Assembly (NCBI GenBank): GCA_037042185.1
Contig: JAXQJY010000024.1
Coordinates: 1,116,001 to 1,180,000, forward strand
Length of the DNA stretch: 64,000 nt
Direction of reading: 5' to 3'
DNA from: Sordariomycetes sp. S80-01Y
Taxonomy: Eukaryota > Ascomycota > Sordariomycetes
This document shows, one piece after another, positions 43,775 through 57,800 of the stretch. The first letter of the stretch is position 1. Every line of letters begins with the position of its first letter. Below the pieces are notes generated by a model that saw nothing but the letters and a program-made list of their open reading frames with translations, made no database searches and was not told the origin of the DNA. Position numbers and translations under genes: made by a program.

Positions 43775-45023
43775 ATGGGCGGTGGACCTCAAGGCTACCG
43801 CACGGTGGCATACTACGTCAACTGGGCCACATACGGACGCAAGCATAATCCGCAGAACCTGCCTCTGGAAAATCTGACACATGTGCTATATGCGTTTGCA
43901 AATGTTCGGGCAGACAGTGGTGAAGTGTGAGTCGACGCGAAAGTCATCATACGCTGTTGCTAACAGTCTCAGGATCATGACGGATGAGTGGGCTGACACC
44001 GGCATCCACTTCCCGCCAAACGACTCATGGAACGACACCGGCAACAACATGTACGGCTGTCTAAAGCAGCTGCACCTCTTGAAGAAGCGTAATCGCAACC
44101 TCAAAGTTCTGCTGTCAATTGGCGGCTGGACATACAGCTCCAATTTCAAGGTGCCCGCGAGCTCGCCTCAGGGACGGTCCGCATTCGCCAAATCCAGCGT
44201 CGAGCTGGTCAAGAAGTATGGCTTCGATGGTCTTGACATTGATTGGGAGTACCCTCAGAATCAGAACGAAGCCCGAGACTTTGTGCATCTGCTGGCGGAA
44301 ACCCGTCGTGAACTGGATGGCTACTCGCAGCAGCACGCGAATGGCTACCATTTCGAGCTCACCGTAGCGTGTCCCGCCGGGCCGCAGAACATCCGCAACA
44401 TGGACATTGCCGGAATGGACCGCTATCTCGACTTCTGGAACCTGATGGCATACGACTATGCCGGTTCTTGGGACCAAGTCAGCGGACACCAGGCTAACCT
44501 GTGGCCGAGCAGGAATAATCCTGCCTCGACCCCCTTCTCCACCATTGCTGCTGTCGATGCATACGTCAAGAGTGGCGTCCGCCCCGACAAGGTCGTCCTG
44601 GGCATGCCACTGTACGGCCGCGCCTTCGAAAACACAAACGGCCTTGGACATCCATTCCAGGGAGTTGGCGAGGGGACCTGGGAGCAGGGCGTGCACGACT
44701 ACAAGAAGCTGCCGCTTCCCGGATCCCAAGAGCACTACGACGACGCAGCGGGAGCGACGTACTGTTACAGTCCGCAGCAGAGGAAGCTGGTCACTTACGA
44801 CACGCCGGCTATGGCGCGAATGAAGGCGGACTATGTCAAAAAGCAGAATCTCGGAGGCGCGATGTGGTGGGAGAGCAGCTCGGACAAGGAGGGCGCCGAG
44901 AGTCTGATTGGGACGGTCGTCGCATCCTTTGGAGGTCCGGGTGGGCTGCTGAAGCGGGACAATTGTTTGGAATTTCCCCAGACGCCGTACGACAATCTGC
45001 GTACCGGGTTCCCAGACAATTGA
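43775..45023 (+). CDS. GH18 chitinase, subgroup A type
   Basis: Two exons (43775-43926, 43973-45023; 46-nt intron) encode 400 residues. The GH18 barrel is complete: [20 protein letters not shown] at strand 1, [26 protein letters not shown] (SxGG motif), the catalytic [10 protein letters not shown] (acid Glu at residue 143), [10 protein letters not shown], and GMPLYGRAF with the chitinase insertion domain after it, then [12 protein letters not shown] near the end. It should cleave beta-1,4-GlcNAc bonds in chitin by substrate-assisted catalysis. The start in AAGATGG at 43775 gives a protein without signal peptide, as in ChiB-type autolytic chitinases. An upstream in-frame ATG at 43661 would add 38 residues with a hydrophobic stretch ([16 protein letters not shown]). 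Confidence 0.93.
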
Positions 45024-45417
45024 GTGCTCTGAGAGGTTGATGTCGCAGACACGCCTTGCACTCCAGCGAAAGAAGTCAAAATAATTGAACGCATGAGAAC
45101 GATAGCTCCATACTATGTAGAAAAATAACGAGACTGAGTGTTAAAAAGCGACTCAGATGGCTGAGGATGAGATGAGGCTCTCGGTGATGGCGGGCCCCTC
45201 ACACGTGACCGTCAGTCAGCCTGATGGTCCGTGCGCCGGTGCGCCGCCCAATTGAAGCTTGCTCCAAAAATTTTAGGAAAAAAGCGAAAAACTCCCCAGG
45301 CCAAAGACACGATCTCTACCACACGCCCACCAAACCCCTCGACCACCCAATTCGTCTCCTTCGCTGCGTCTCGCGCCCCCGAACCGACTGCCAGTCAAGA
45401 TCGAGGTCATCGCAACC
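45024..45417. other. Intergenic 45024-45417
   Basis: 394 nt with the 3' UTR of the chitinase and the promoter of NOP56, including a C-rich leader (45310-45400). Nothing else seen. Confidence 0.5.
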
Positions 45418-47046
45418 ATGTCGGAGATCGACTACGCCCTCTTTGAGGCGCCCGTGGGCTATGCCCTCTTCAAGGTCGTCAAACAGGCCGATGTCGTGGC
45501 GCTCAAGACAAAGGAGGGCCAGGAGACGGCCAATGATCTCTCCAAGTTCGGAAAGATGATCAAGCTCCAGAGCTTCAGCCCCTTCCGGTACGCTGGCCCT
45601 GCTGGATACGCACTTGGGAACAGCTTACTGAACGTGATATAGCGGGCAAGCCGAAGCCCTCGACAACATCAACGAAATCTCCGAGGGTCAGATGCCCAAC
45701 TACCTGAAGGAGGTCCTCGAAATCAATCTGCCCAAGGCTAGCAAGAAGTCTTCTATCACCCTGGGATGCTCCGAGAAGATCCTCGCCGGAGCCATCAAGT
45801 CGACCTTCGACGGCGTCAACTGCTTGACCGCCGACACCTCTGACATTGTCGCTGAACTCCTCCGTGGTATCCGCGTCCACGCCGAGAAGCTCATCGATGG
45901 CCTCAACCCCGGAGATATCGAACAGGCCGGCCGCGGTCTGGGTCACGCCTACTCTCGTGGCAGGATCATGTTCGATCCCAAGCGTTCCGATCGCAGCATC
46001 ATCGAGGCTATCAAGGTTGTCGACATGGAGGACAAGTCAAACAACACCCACTACATGCGTCTCCGCGAGTGGTATGGCTGGCACTTCCCCGAGCTGAGCA
46101 AGATCGAGCCCGACAACTACACATACGGCCAGCTTGTCAAGGTCATCGGCGACAAGTCCACCCTGAACGACGACCGTCTGCACGAGATTGCCGCCATCGT
46201 GAGCGAAGACGGCGAGAAGGCTCAGGCCATCATTGACGCTGCCAAGGTCTCGATGGGCATGGCTGTCAGCATGGACTGCCTGAAGACCATGGCTGGTCTT
46301 CCCGTCAACAAGGCCTACCTGACGCGCAAGCAGACGGCCGCTAACCTCGAGAAGAACCTGAACACGGTCGCCCCCAACCTGCAGATGCTCGTCGGCACTA
46401 TGGTTGCCGCCCGTCTCATTGAGGCTGCCCAGGGTCTCGGCAACCTCGCCAAGATGCCCGCCTCGACCCTCCAGATCCTCGGTGCCGAGAAGGCCCTCTT
46501 CCGCGCCCTGAAGGCCAAGTCCAACACCCCCAAGTACGGTCTCATTTTCCACAGCACCTTCATCGGTCGCGCCAGCACGCGCGACAAGGGCCGCATCTCG
46601 CGTTATCTCGCGAACAAGTGCAGCATCGCCTGCCGCATTGACTTCTTTGCCGAGGAGCCATCAACACGCTGGGGCCAGGCCCTGAAGCAGCAGGTGGAGG
46701 ACCGCCTCGAGTTCTACGCCACTGGCAAGCGTCCTGCCAAGAACGCCGACGTCATGGTAAGTCGCATGATTCCTTTTGCTGTGCGTACGCTAACAACCAC
46801 CAGGCCAGTGTTGGACTTCTCGACGGTGCTGACGTTGGTGCCGACCTGGGAGAGGATACCGACATGGAAGACGCTGACGATGCCGATACTAAGAAGGAGA
46901 AGAAGGAGAAGAAGGAAAAGAAAAAGGACAAGAAAGAGAAGAAGGAGAAGAAGCGCAAGAGGGACTCCGAGGTTGCACCCGTCAACGCTGAGGACGGCGA
47001 GAAGAAGAAGAAGAAGAAGAAGTCCAAGTCATCTGACGATGCTTAA
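45418..47046 (+). CDS. nop56: Nucleolar protein 56, box C/D snoRNP core
   Basis: Three exons (45418-45587, 45643-46756, 46804-47046) encode 508 residues, close to yeast Nop56/Sik1 (504). The N-terminus DYALFEAPVGYALFKVVKQA and LSKFGKMIKLQSFSPF identify Nop56 rather than Nop58. A coiled-coil/Nop region follows, with YSRGRIMFDPKRSD and LREWYGWHFPELSKI, then the snoRNA-binding Nop domain (GLGNLAKMPASTLQILGAEK, PKYGLIFHSTFIGRA). The C-terminus is the usual Lys/Glu-rich tail of KKEKK and KKKKKK runs, encoded almost wholly by exon 3. With fibrillarin and Snu13 the protein guides 2'-O-methylation and pre-rRNA processing in the nucleolus. An open frame running through the second intron to 47323 is not the true end. 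Confidence 0.97.
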
Positions 47047-48884
<1,838 letters not shown>

Positions 48885-49584
48885 ATGGTCAAGAAGAGAA
48901 AGAACAAGTACGACTCCCTCCCGATCCTTCGCGTTGCCCTCCTCGAGCGAACGATTCCCGTCGTCTCCTCGATCCCACGCCGACCGCGAAGCGATTGCTC
49001 CCCGCTGCACCAGAGACGTATGCTAACGATTTTCCCAGCGGCCGCAACAAGAAGGGCCGCGGCCACGTCAAGCCCATCCGCTGCAGCAACTGCTCGCGAT
49101 GCACGCCCAAGGACAAGGCCATCAAGCGCTTCACCATCCGCAACATGGTTGAGTCTGCTGCCATCCGTACGTTCTGCGCTCTCTCTCTCTGCCTCCGTAG
49201 CAGGACACAGCCAGCTGACCACATGATAGGTGATATCTCGGATGCTTCCGTCTTCGCGGAGTACACCGTACCCAAGATGTACCTGAAGCTGCAGTACTGT
49301 GTCTCTTGCGCCATCCACGGCAAGATCGTCCGGTACGTTGTCTTCCCTGGGAGTGTGACAACTGCGACCTCTCCGAGGCGTATGCGCTTCAGAAGAGCCT
49401 TGGCCGTACTTGACACACACTCCCGTCGCTCCGCTGCCCCTGCAGCTGGTATGTTGGAGCACCCGAATGCTGACAGTCTCGCAGTGTGCGCTCCACGACC
49501 GGTCGCCGCAACCGCGCTCCCCCTCCCCGCGTCAGGTTCAACAAGGACGGCAAGAAGATCGTGCCCACCGCCCCTAAGACCTAA
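48885..49584 (+). CDS. rps26: 40S ribosomal protein S26 (eS26)
   Basis: Four exons (48885-48907, 49039-49166, 49230-49332, 49485-49584) encode 117 residues. The first exon is just 23 nt (MVKKRKN plus two bases), typical of ribosomal-protein genes. The protein follows eS26 throughout: [60 protein letters not shown] and [12 protein letters not shown], with C-x2-C and C-x2-C pairs forming the zinc site. eS26 sits at the mRNA exit channel of the 40S subunit. Introns of 131, 63 and 152 nt are GT..AG, the first and last with TGCTAAC and TGCTGAC branch sites. I looked for snoRNA boxes in the two longer introns and saw none convincing. Confidence 0.96.
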
Positions 49585-50493
49585 GCGTGAGGGCTGGACT
49601 TTGGTTTTGCTTGGTTCTTGTTCTTTGATGATGATGCATGGTTCGACGACATGGACCTCATGGGATAGGCAGGGAAAATCGCAAGGTTGCGTTTGGCGCA
49701 TCAATGAAACAAATCAAAAGGCATTTCCGTCTCAGTCTCTGTGTTTCCTCCGTGAAGTTTCGTAGCCAGCACGTGGCGCACCAAAGGCATGCGTGAGGTG
49801 GAAATTAGCTGAGACGATGCTGAATGCCGCGTGAGCGCGTAAATTGTGGTTGCTAAAGAGTACATTTGCTCGCTTTGCGCAAAGCACCTGTGTGCAGCTT
49901 GGTGGGGGAGAGTACGTTTTGGAGCTATGGGCAAGGTCCATTCTATCTTCGTCCCCTCGGTCTTCTCGACACTGAACGGCACTGAACAAAGAGACACGAT
50001 ATGTTGACAAAACATTATTTGATGAATCGGGAAAGAAAGCTTTTTATTCCTGTGTGTGCTTGTTTCGAAAGCTCTTGAACAAATTGTGTCGTGTTTCCGC
50101 GACCGTCCTAGAGCTAATGCAGTGTTCTTTTCGCGTGTTTCTTCCAGTATCCAAGTAAAAGTGCAAGTAATGGAATTGCGTGCGTAAGAGACAACCGCAG
50201 AAGGTTCAAACGAGAAAAAGCCTGAGAAGGATCTACTTATTGCTAAATTCTGATGCTATCGGGTCATTTTAAGGCGTAAGCGTCAGCTGCGGTGGCAATG
50301 CCTTGAACAGTCGTTTCCTATCTGTGATCGTAGGGTAGGCAACGACACCCATGGACGCGTCGAGTCATTGTTGACTTTACATCATGACCAAAGCGCGACC
50401 TCGAACTCGCCTGAAGGCCAGCAGCAACATGTCGAGATCTGCTGATAAGAACAATTGTCTCGTTCGTGCTCAATTAATTCAATTCACCGCACC
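49585..50493. other. Convergent spacer 49585-50493
   Basis: 909 nt between the ends of RPS26 and the mucin-like gene. No gene, repeat or RNA seen. Confidence 0.5.
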
Positions 50494-53400
50494 TCATCTC
50501 AAGGCGTCCTCCAAGTCAAATGTCACCAATGCCGTCCCGTTCTGCGAGCATGCGTATGCATCAACGCATACGCCTCCTCCGCAACACGTTCCCGTCAAGC
50601 ACACAAAGCCCTCGCTCGAGCAGTCATCATCCGACTCGCATGTGCCATCGAAATTGGAGCATTCACTCCCCTCGTACGCGATCGCCTCACCGCTCGTCGT
50701 TTCGCCGCATATACACCCCGTCTCCCCCACGAAGGCATCGTTGGGATACGCGCAGGACGGCAGGCCTTGATCCGACGCGACGAAGCTGCTTGGACAACAC
50801 GCACGCGAGCCAGGGTTCTGGATGGTGATGTTGTACGGCTCGGCGGATTCGGGGGCCCAGTTGAGGGTCGTGATGGCGTCGATGTAGGTTGCGCCCGCCC
50901 GGAGATTGAGGCTGAGTGGAATCTCCTCTGCGTGCAGGTTCTCGCAGATGTCATCCTCGAAGCTTCGAACATCGTTGTAAACAGAGAAAAAGGTCTCCAT
51001 GGGCGTGGTCGCGTTGTCTGCTGATGGAATAAAGACCTCCTGCAAGGCAGACCAAAGATCCTCATAAGCCTCGACCACAGCATCAATGTTGCCATCCTTA
51101 GTGGCTGCGCTGTTCCTGCTCAGGAGGTCTCTCCGGAAGGATTCGCCGTTGAGGACGTCGCTAGATGTGTTTGCCAGCGTCGAGACCATGGCTGAAATGC
51201 CCGGGCATTCCCCGCCAAACGCGTCCTTCACCAAGAAGTCCATGATATCCTCCTTGACCGTTTTCTGGCAGCGTATCGTTCCCGACAGCGATCCAGGATA
51301 CGTACAGTCGAAGTCCCAGCGCCCTGAGTCCTCATCGACCGTCAGATCGATGCACTCGGTATCTCCAATCCGCAACTCTGGGTAGTCACGGATCGACCTT
51401 GACACGGGGCTGCCGCATTGATCCTCAAGGTACATCGTCTGGTTGAATTGGGTATCCTCAGAGCGCTTCACTGCCGGGGGTGGCGGAACGCTGCTGTTCC
51501 CAAACGAGCAGTCGACCTGCGACAGGTCTGCGAGCTGGGCAAACATGTCTCTGATGGTAACATTCACATCATATCGGCAACTGTTCGTCGCGAACTGTAC
51601 ACCCTCCTCATCGAGGACCATGGAGGCACCCGACTCATCCACGATGGCGAGACGGCTCCTGTTGGAGATATCTAGGAAATATGTGCCTTGCTCTGTGTCA
51701 CGAACCGTCAGAAACAGCGGTCGCAGGCCCTCACTGTCGAAGTCGACACTTTCAATGTACGGCGCCGGGATGGAGACGTTGCTCTCGCGTAGTTTGCTGT
51801 TGCGCACGAGGGCCCGGAGAGTGATGTTACCATCAGGGGGGAGGGAGTAGCAAGTCTCCTCAGCTATGGCAGCGTTGCGGAAGACCTCAGTGAAGTTGGC
51901 GGCAAGGACCTGCGTACCAGAGGGAACCGGCTCAAAACTGCCAGTGGGCATAGAGAGATTGCTGCCATTGCCCGAGTTGGTTGCTGAGACGACCGTGGGC
52001 CTTGCAGTTTCTGTCGTAGTATTGTTGGCAGTACTCCCACCGCTTGTTGAAGTCGGCCCAGCTGAGCTGGACCATTCAATCGTTCCAAACGTCCTCGGCA
52101 GAGATGTGGTCAAGACTGCCGTTGAGTTGACGACGCCCGATGCTGAGGACACCCCTAGGCTCGAGTTGCTTGCACCCCTTGAAGTTGGGAGCAATATGCC
52201 CGTGTCTTGCGTGGCATTAAGTGATGATGCGCCGGTGCCGATGGTCGTTGTTCGGTTCGGCTGGCCAGTTGCTGAACGATCCAGTGTAGGCGAGACTGTG
52301 GGTTTGCCTATACCAGTCCCCGTTGGGATGCCAGTGTTGGGCGTCCCTGTCATTTGGCCTGTTCCAGTTGGAGATGTTCCGTTCCAGCCGACGAAAGAAG
52401 ACGACGGGCTCGGCCGCCCCTGAGAAGTCAATGTTTGCGACCTCGCCGTTGTGAAATTTGTACCAGCGGACTCGGTCATGTTGGACGGCCATGAGGCTGT
52501 TGGCTGGCTGAAGACACCTCCTGAACTGTTGCTCGGCAGCAATGTGACAGAGAGAGACCTAGTGGGCGAGATGCTGACGGTTCCTCGCCTACCGCTCCCA
52601 GAAGGACCTACCCCCGAGGCCGTCGCGTTCCATGGGACACTCAGGCCGACACCTGTTGATCCAAGTCTCGAGGATGGCGCTGGCACTGGTACGGGTGAGC
52701 CGGTGATTAGCGGCGCGGGGAATGAAGAAGAATCGGGCGTAATCGTTTCGTTGGCCATTCCGCTGCCTGTCAGTACTGGAGGAGGCGCCGTTCCATTCCC
52801 AGTTTGCCCCTGCGTCGACGTGCCGTTCCATGGGCCTCTTTCGGTGGTTGGTAGTGGCGGCAGACCACCCGATCCTGAAGGTACATCAAAGGTGGACGGG
52901 CTGGTCGGCAACGGTGCGTTGACCGTGCCGTTCTTCGTCTGGTCTGCAGTCGCACTGTTGTTCCCGGACCTTGCGTCACCTGTGGGTGAGCTACCGGAGC
53001 TGGGAAGCTGATCAGACACGGGCAAGATGGTCATGGGGCTCTCTGGAGCGGTCGAGCTTCCCATGTTGCTTGGCACTTGGCCCGATGTTGCCGTGCTGTT
53101 CCAAATTCCTCCTGCTCCGCTTCCTATGGGCAGAGCTGTCCCAGAACTTGCTTCTTCGGTGCGAGATGTTGCAGATCTTGTCGCGGTGGAATTGACTGCG
53201 GCGGCCTGGGTGCTGGCAAGGCCTGTTGTACTCAACGTGCCGCTAGTCACCCAGCTATCGCTTGCTGTCCCATTCAGTGAGCCTTGCGTTGCCGTGCCGT
53301 CGCTCGAGGTCCTTGAACTAAGCGGGATGGCTGTGCCTTCAACCGACTCCGTAAACCTGCCCAAAGACGTAGCAGCTGGTACACTCGAGACAGACTCGGT

Positions 53401-53929
53401 GGTCGAGTTGGCGACTGCCCCCCTACTGGCTGATGTGATGTCGGTCAACCTTGAGCTAGACGCTTCTGAATCTCTGCTTCTTGTCTGGGACCCCATGTAA
53501 GTCGCCGAAGGATTCTCTGATCCAGACCCAGAATCCGCAGAAGCCTGCAATGTAGAGATATGCGACGATCCAGGGGGTTGATACTCTGAAGTCTCCGTAG
53601 GCAGCCCAAAACCACCCCCACTAGTCGCGTCTGTTCTTGTAGACTGTATCTCCGTCAAGACGCATTCGCACTGCTCGTGGTCAGCTGCGTAGCCCATAAA
53701 TATCAGAACAACCCACATATGACGAGATTTCGCCGCTCTTGATGCTTGTATATGGCGCGGGCGTGCTGACAGTAGCGCAGTGATTGTCAATTACGCTTTC
53801 GCAGAACTCGACTCCATCTCGATACAACGAACTAAACAGCTCATCTCGAAGACAGGAGGCTGACACGGTACTTGTTGGGCGGGAGAGAGCAGAGTTGAAC
53901 AGGTAGAGTACGGCTAGTAAGCACCACAT
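50494..53929 (-). CDS. Large secreted Ser/Thr-rich (mucin-like) protein with Cys-rich C-terminus
   Basis: Two exons on the minus strand (53929-53717 and 53670-50494; 46-nt intron with CTGAC near a CAG acceptor) encode 1,129 residues. The first exon supplies a signal peptide (MWCLLAVLYLFNSALSRP). Residues ~75-640 are dominated by Ser, Thr, Gly, Pro and Asn, with recurring W-N-G-T and T-G-T units and many N-x-S/T sites, so heavy glycosylation is expected. From ~650 a folded part appears (FRNAAIAEETCYSLPPDGNI onwards) with about ten scattered Cys, ending in a tight Cys-rich module (~1030-1115) with GETGCICGETTSG, CESDDDCSSEGFVC and GTCCGGGVCVDAYAC. No GPI signal or membrane helix ends the protein. 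It is probably a cell-wall or secreted adhesive protein; I do not recognise a named family. The intron position is inferred. Confidence 0.75.
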
Positions 53930-54896
53930 CTTGAATATCCTGGATGCCTCGTCTGCTTAAATGAGTGTGAATGGAAACAGCAATGGTAATTAGTAAAGAG
54001 GCACACGCAGAACGAGTATGTCAGTAGAAGCTCAGAAACAGGAGACTGCCGAGCCCTTGCTAAGCACGCCCCCTCCCTTTTAACACCTGAACATTTACAA
54101 TTTCCGAAACCTTCCTTTCCTGCCCGGCACTTGGTCTTATACGCAATCTCCAATACTCGCACAGTGATACGTTCGACGCAGCGCAAACCCGCGGTTCGGG
54201 CTGGCACCGCATCGAGTCAGGGGTAGCACAGCGCGCACCGAACTCGATCGGCAGCTCTGATCACGCAACATAGACTGTCAAAGGTGCATGACCCCGTCAC
54301 CATGGCTGCAGACGCACAGCTGCTGACTCTAGATCGCCGGGCGGTAGCGGAAGCCGGCGAAGAGCTTCGATAACAGGCTTGACCCTGAAGCAAACTGCCA
54401 CTGAGAGGGCTATTCTTGTCTGTGCGACGCTGGCTCATGCTGGTGCGAGATCCAAGCTGACGTCTGCGGATATTAAGGACAACGCCTCGACCGCCACAAG
54501 GCCATATTCTCGAGCATCAAAAGAGGACCCTACCGTTGCGAGCTGCAGGCTAATGCCAGGCACGGACTCTGTGTACGACTCCAACCGTCGTCGAGTAACA
54601 AGCCCCTCCGCACGACCTCGCGCCATTGACCAATGCGGAGAACCGGTGCAAGCGCGGGCTGGTGAGTCAGGGGAGCAGCCCTCGACGAGATGGGACGAGG
54701 TCTCTCTCTGTGTGAGGCCCGAGTCGCTAAAGTTGTCAGTGGCGTGCACGGTGGTTGGACGGGCGAAGCTGTGGTGAATTTCGTCCTTGAATCGCGAATT
54801 GAATCCATTATCGTAATAGCTCATGCAAACCCAGATCCCTCTCTACTCGCTTTCGTACTGTCATTATATATACCGATACTATACAAGGCCATGGGA
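53930..54896. other. Intergenic 53930-54896
   Basis: Promoter of the mucin-like gene and 3' UTR of SMC4, both on the minus strand. Overlapping open frames at 54379-54824 on both strands show no protein-like features. Confidence 0.5.
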
Positions 54897-57800
54897 TTAC
54901 CTCATAGCCAAGGTGGTGGTCATGCCACTGATGGCTGTCCCTGGCCTCTGCTGCTGCTGCTGCGCTGGCCGCCCTGGACGTTGAATGTAATCGTTGTTCT
55001 CGAGCGTCACACTCTTGGTCATGTGGTTGACCTTGTATACGCCGACAAGGCGCGAGGCTAGCTCGAACATGTTGTTTCGGAGGGAGATGACGATGAACTG
55101 CGCGTTCTTTGTGCGCTCCTTGATGTAATTCGCCACAATGGAAACCTGTTGTGGATAGAGAGGTCAGCGCGGTCCTCATCAAGAAAGGGGAAGCGATGTC
55201 TTGGGGGCTGTCTTGGGCACCCGAGGGCGGGACAGGTACTCACGTTTCTGAAATCCAGGGCGGCATCAATCTCATCCATGACATACAACGGCGTCGGCTT
55301 GTAATGATGCAACGCAAACACTAGCGCCAGACTGCTCAACGTCTTCTCGCCACCGGACAGGTTGCTGATATTCTTCCAGCTCTTCTTGGGGGGCATGACG
55401 CTGAATTGGATGCCCTCGCTGAACGGGTCCAAACTGTCCACGAGCTCCAGCTCGGCGTTACCACCCATGGTGATGAGCTGGTACATCTCCTTGAGGCGCA
55501 GCGAGATGGCGCCGAGACCCTCCATGAAGCCCTCGAGACGCAGGCGACGCAGGTCATCGCAGCGCTTCTTGGCCGAGTCGCGCTGCTCAAGGGCGGATTG
55601 CAGATCGGAGGAGCGCGCGGCGTACTCCTCCACGCGGCGACGGTACTCGGCGAGGACACCAAGGTCGACATTGACGTTCTGGACCTTCTCCTCGAGCGCT
55701 GCGATCTCCCCCTTCAGCTGCTCCTTGCTCATGTCGGCTAGCTCGTCTGGCGTGTAACGGGGGAATTGCTGGGGATCATGAGCGGGCCCATCCTCATCTT
55801 CAGCTTCCGCGGCCTCCTCAGCTGGTGCATCTGTCATCTCGACATTGTCAGTGCTGGCTTCAGCTTGCTCTGGGTCCGACTCTAAATCCTCATTGGCTTT
55901 GGTCTGTGCATCCTCAGTCGAAGCGTCCGCCATCTCCTCATCTCCGTCAGCTGGGTCCTGAGCCGTAGGTGCAGCCTCAGGCTTCTTGCGCATGCCCTCA
56001 GGACCACCGACAAGGTCTTCGATGTTGTGGAGTTCGAGTTTCGAGAGCTTATCCTCCCAGTACTTGAGACGTCGTTGGTTCTCGGTGAGCGCTTTGTGGT
56101 TGTCCTCAAGCTTGTTCTTCATCTCGATCTCGAGCGCTCGCGTCTCGTTCAGCTCGGCCGTCTTTTCGTCGAGCTCAGACTTCAAGGCCTTGAGCTCCGC
56201 TTTGGTGTTGCCGAGCGCTTCCTCAGCTTCAGCAACACGAGCACGGAGCTCTTCAGCCTTTTCATCCTGATTGGCAATGTCGTGGTCGAGCTTCTCGAGG
56301 TCCTTGTCGGCGGCTGCCATGTCCTTGGACGCCTTGACGTGATCCTTGTCGAGTTTGACCTTTTGCTTCTCGGCCTTGACGCGGCGAACCTCGGCATTAG
56401 AGATTTGCTCCTGATGTTCGGCAATCTTCTCCTTGATGCCGTCGACCTTGGCGCGCTGAGCTCGCAGCTTCTCACCGCCCACCTCCATGATCTTGTCCTG
56501 CAGCGCCTTGATTTCCTCCTCAACACTGGCAGTCTCCCCATGAAGCTTCTCAATTTCCTTGGTGAGCTTTGCCACTTCGCTTTTCAGAGACTCAGCGCGG
56601 CTGTCGTCAGAAGCGGAAGGCTGATGCTCTTTGGCAAGCTCTTTAGCCCGTCGGTGAAGATCAGTGACACTGCGAGACATGCTTTCTAGTTCCAAATTGA
56701 TCTTCTGCACCTTGATGTCGAGCTGGGGCACTTGCTCATCGATCTCGCGAAGGCGAGTCTCGCATTCCCGCTGGTATTCCTGGAAGTCAATGTACTTGGC
56801 TTCCCACGAGTCGCGGTCCTCCTCGAGCTTGACGACCTGCTCCTTGGTGACGTCAAGAGTCTGCTTCGAGGACATGAGACCCTTCTTTGCGACGTTGCCA
56901 CCGCCGGACATAGTTCCAGACTTGTCGATGAGCTCACCAGCTAGAGTGACGACCCTCCACCGTTTGGCGCCGTAGGCGATTCGGTTAGCTTGTGCGAGGT
57001 CGCTGGCAACAAGGGTATCCTGCAGTGCGTGGTAGAATGCGGGAAGGAACCTGTCCTCCTTGGCCGTGATTAGGTCGAACAGACGGGGCGCGTCCTCAGG
57101 CGTCTTGATGCTCGACATGTCGCGTGATCTCATCTTGTCGAGACATATGAAATTGCCACGGCCGAGATTGTTCTTGCGCAAGTGCTCGATGCACTGCTGA
57201 CCAGCTTCGACAGTCTCAGTGACAAAGTTGTCGAGCTGCGGGCAGGCGGTGGAAATGGCAACGTCGTACTTGGAATCGATAGTGCCGAGGTTGCCCAGCC
57301 GTCCGTGGAAGCCATCGATACGGCCCGAATCCTTCATACGCATGAGCGCAGTGACGACATTGCCCCTGGCCTGCCCGCTGGCAAGGCTTGAACGAGCCTC
57401 GTCGGCCTTTTGGCGAGCGTTGGAGATCTTGGCGCGCATCTTGGGTTCCTGTTCTGCGAGTACGCTGAGCTCTGATTTCATCTTATACGCCTCTTCCAGG
57501 AGCTCGGCCTTTTCCTTGTCACAGACCTTGATCTGCTTCTTTTTGGATTTCATATCCTCTTCTGCGGCGGCAATCTTCCCTTTGAGCTCCTCTGCCGCAA
57601 CAGCTCCAGCATTGGCCTTCTCCTCGAGTAGCTTCATCTCACTTTCGGCAACGGCAATTGCCGATTCCTTCTCACTGATCTTCTCGTTCCAAGGCTCAAG
57701 AGACCTTTGCTTGGCGGCGATCTGGTCAGAGTATTTCTGAGTCTTGCCCTTGAGGCTGTCTCGGATGGTAGCGAGCTCAGCCTCTTCAACCTTGACCTGT

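Noticed and set aside
48885-49584. Intronic snoRNAs in RPS26
   Set aside because: The two longer introns lack a convincing pair of C (RUGAUGA) and D (CUGA) boxes; the CTGA present is the branch site.
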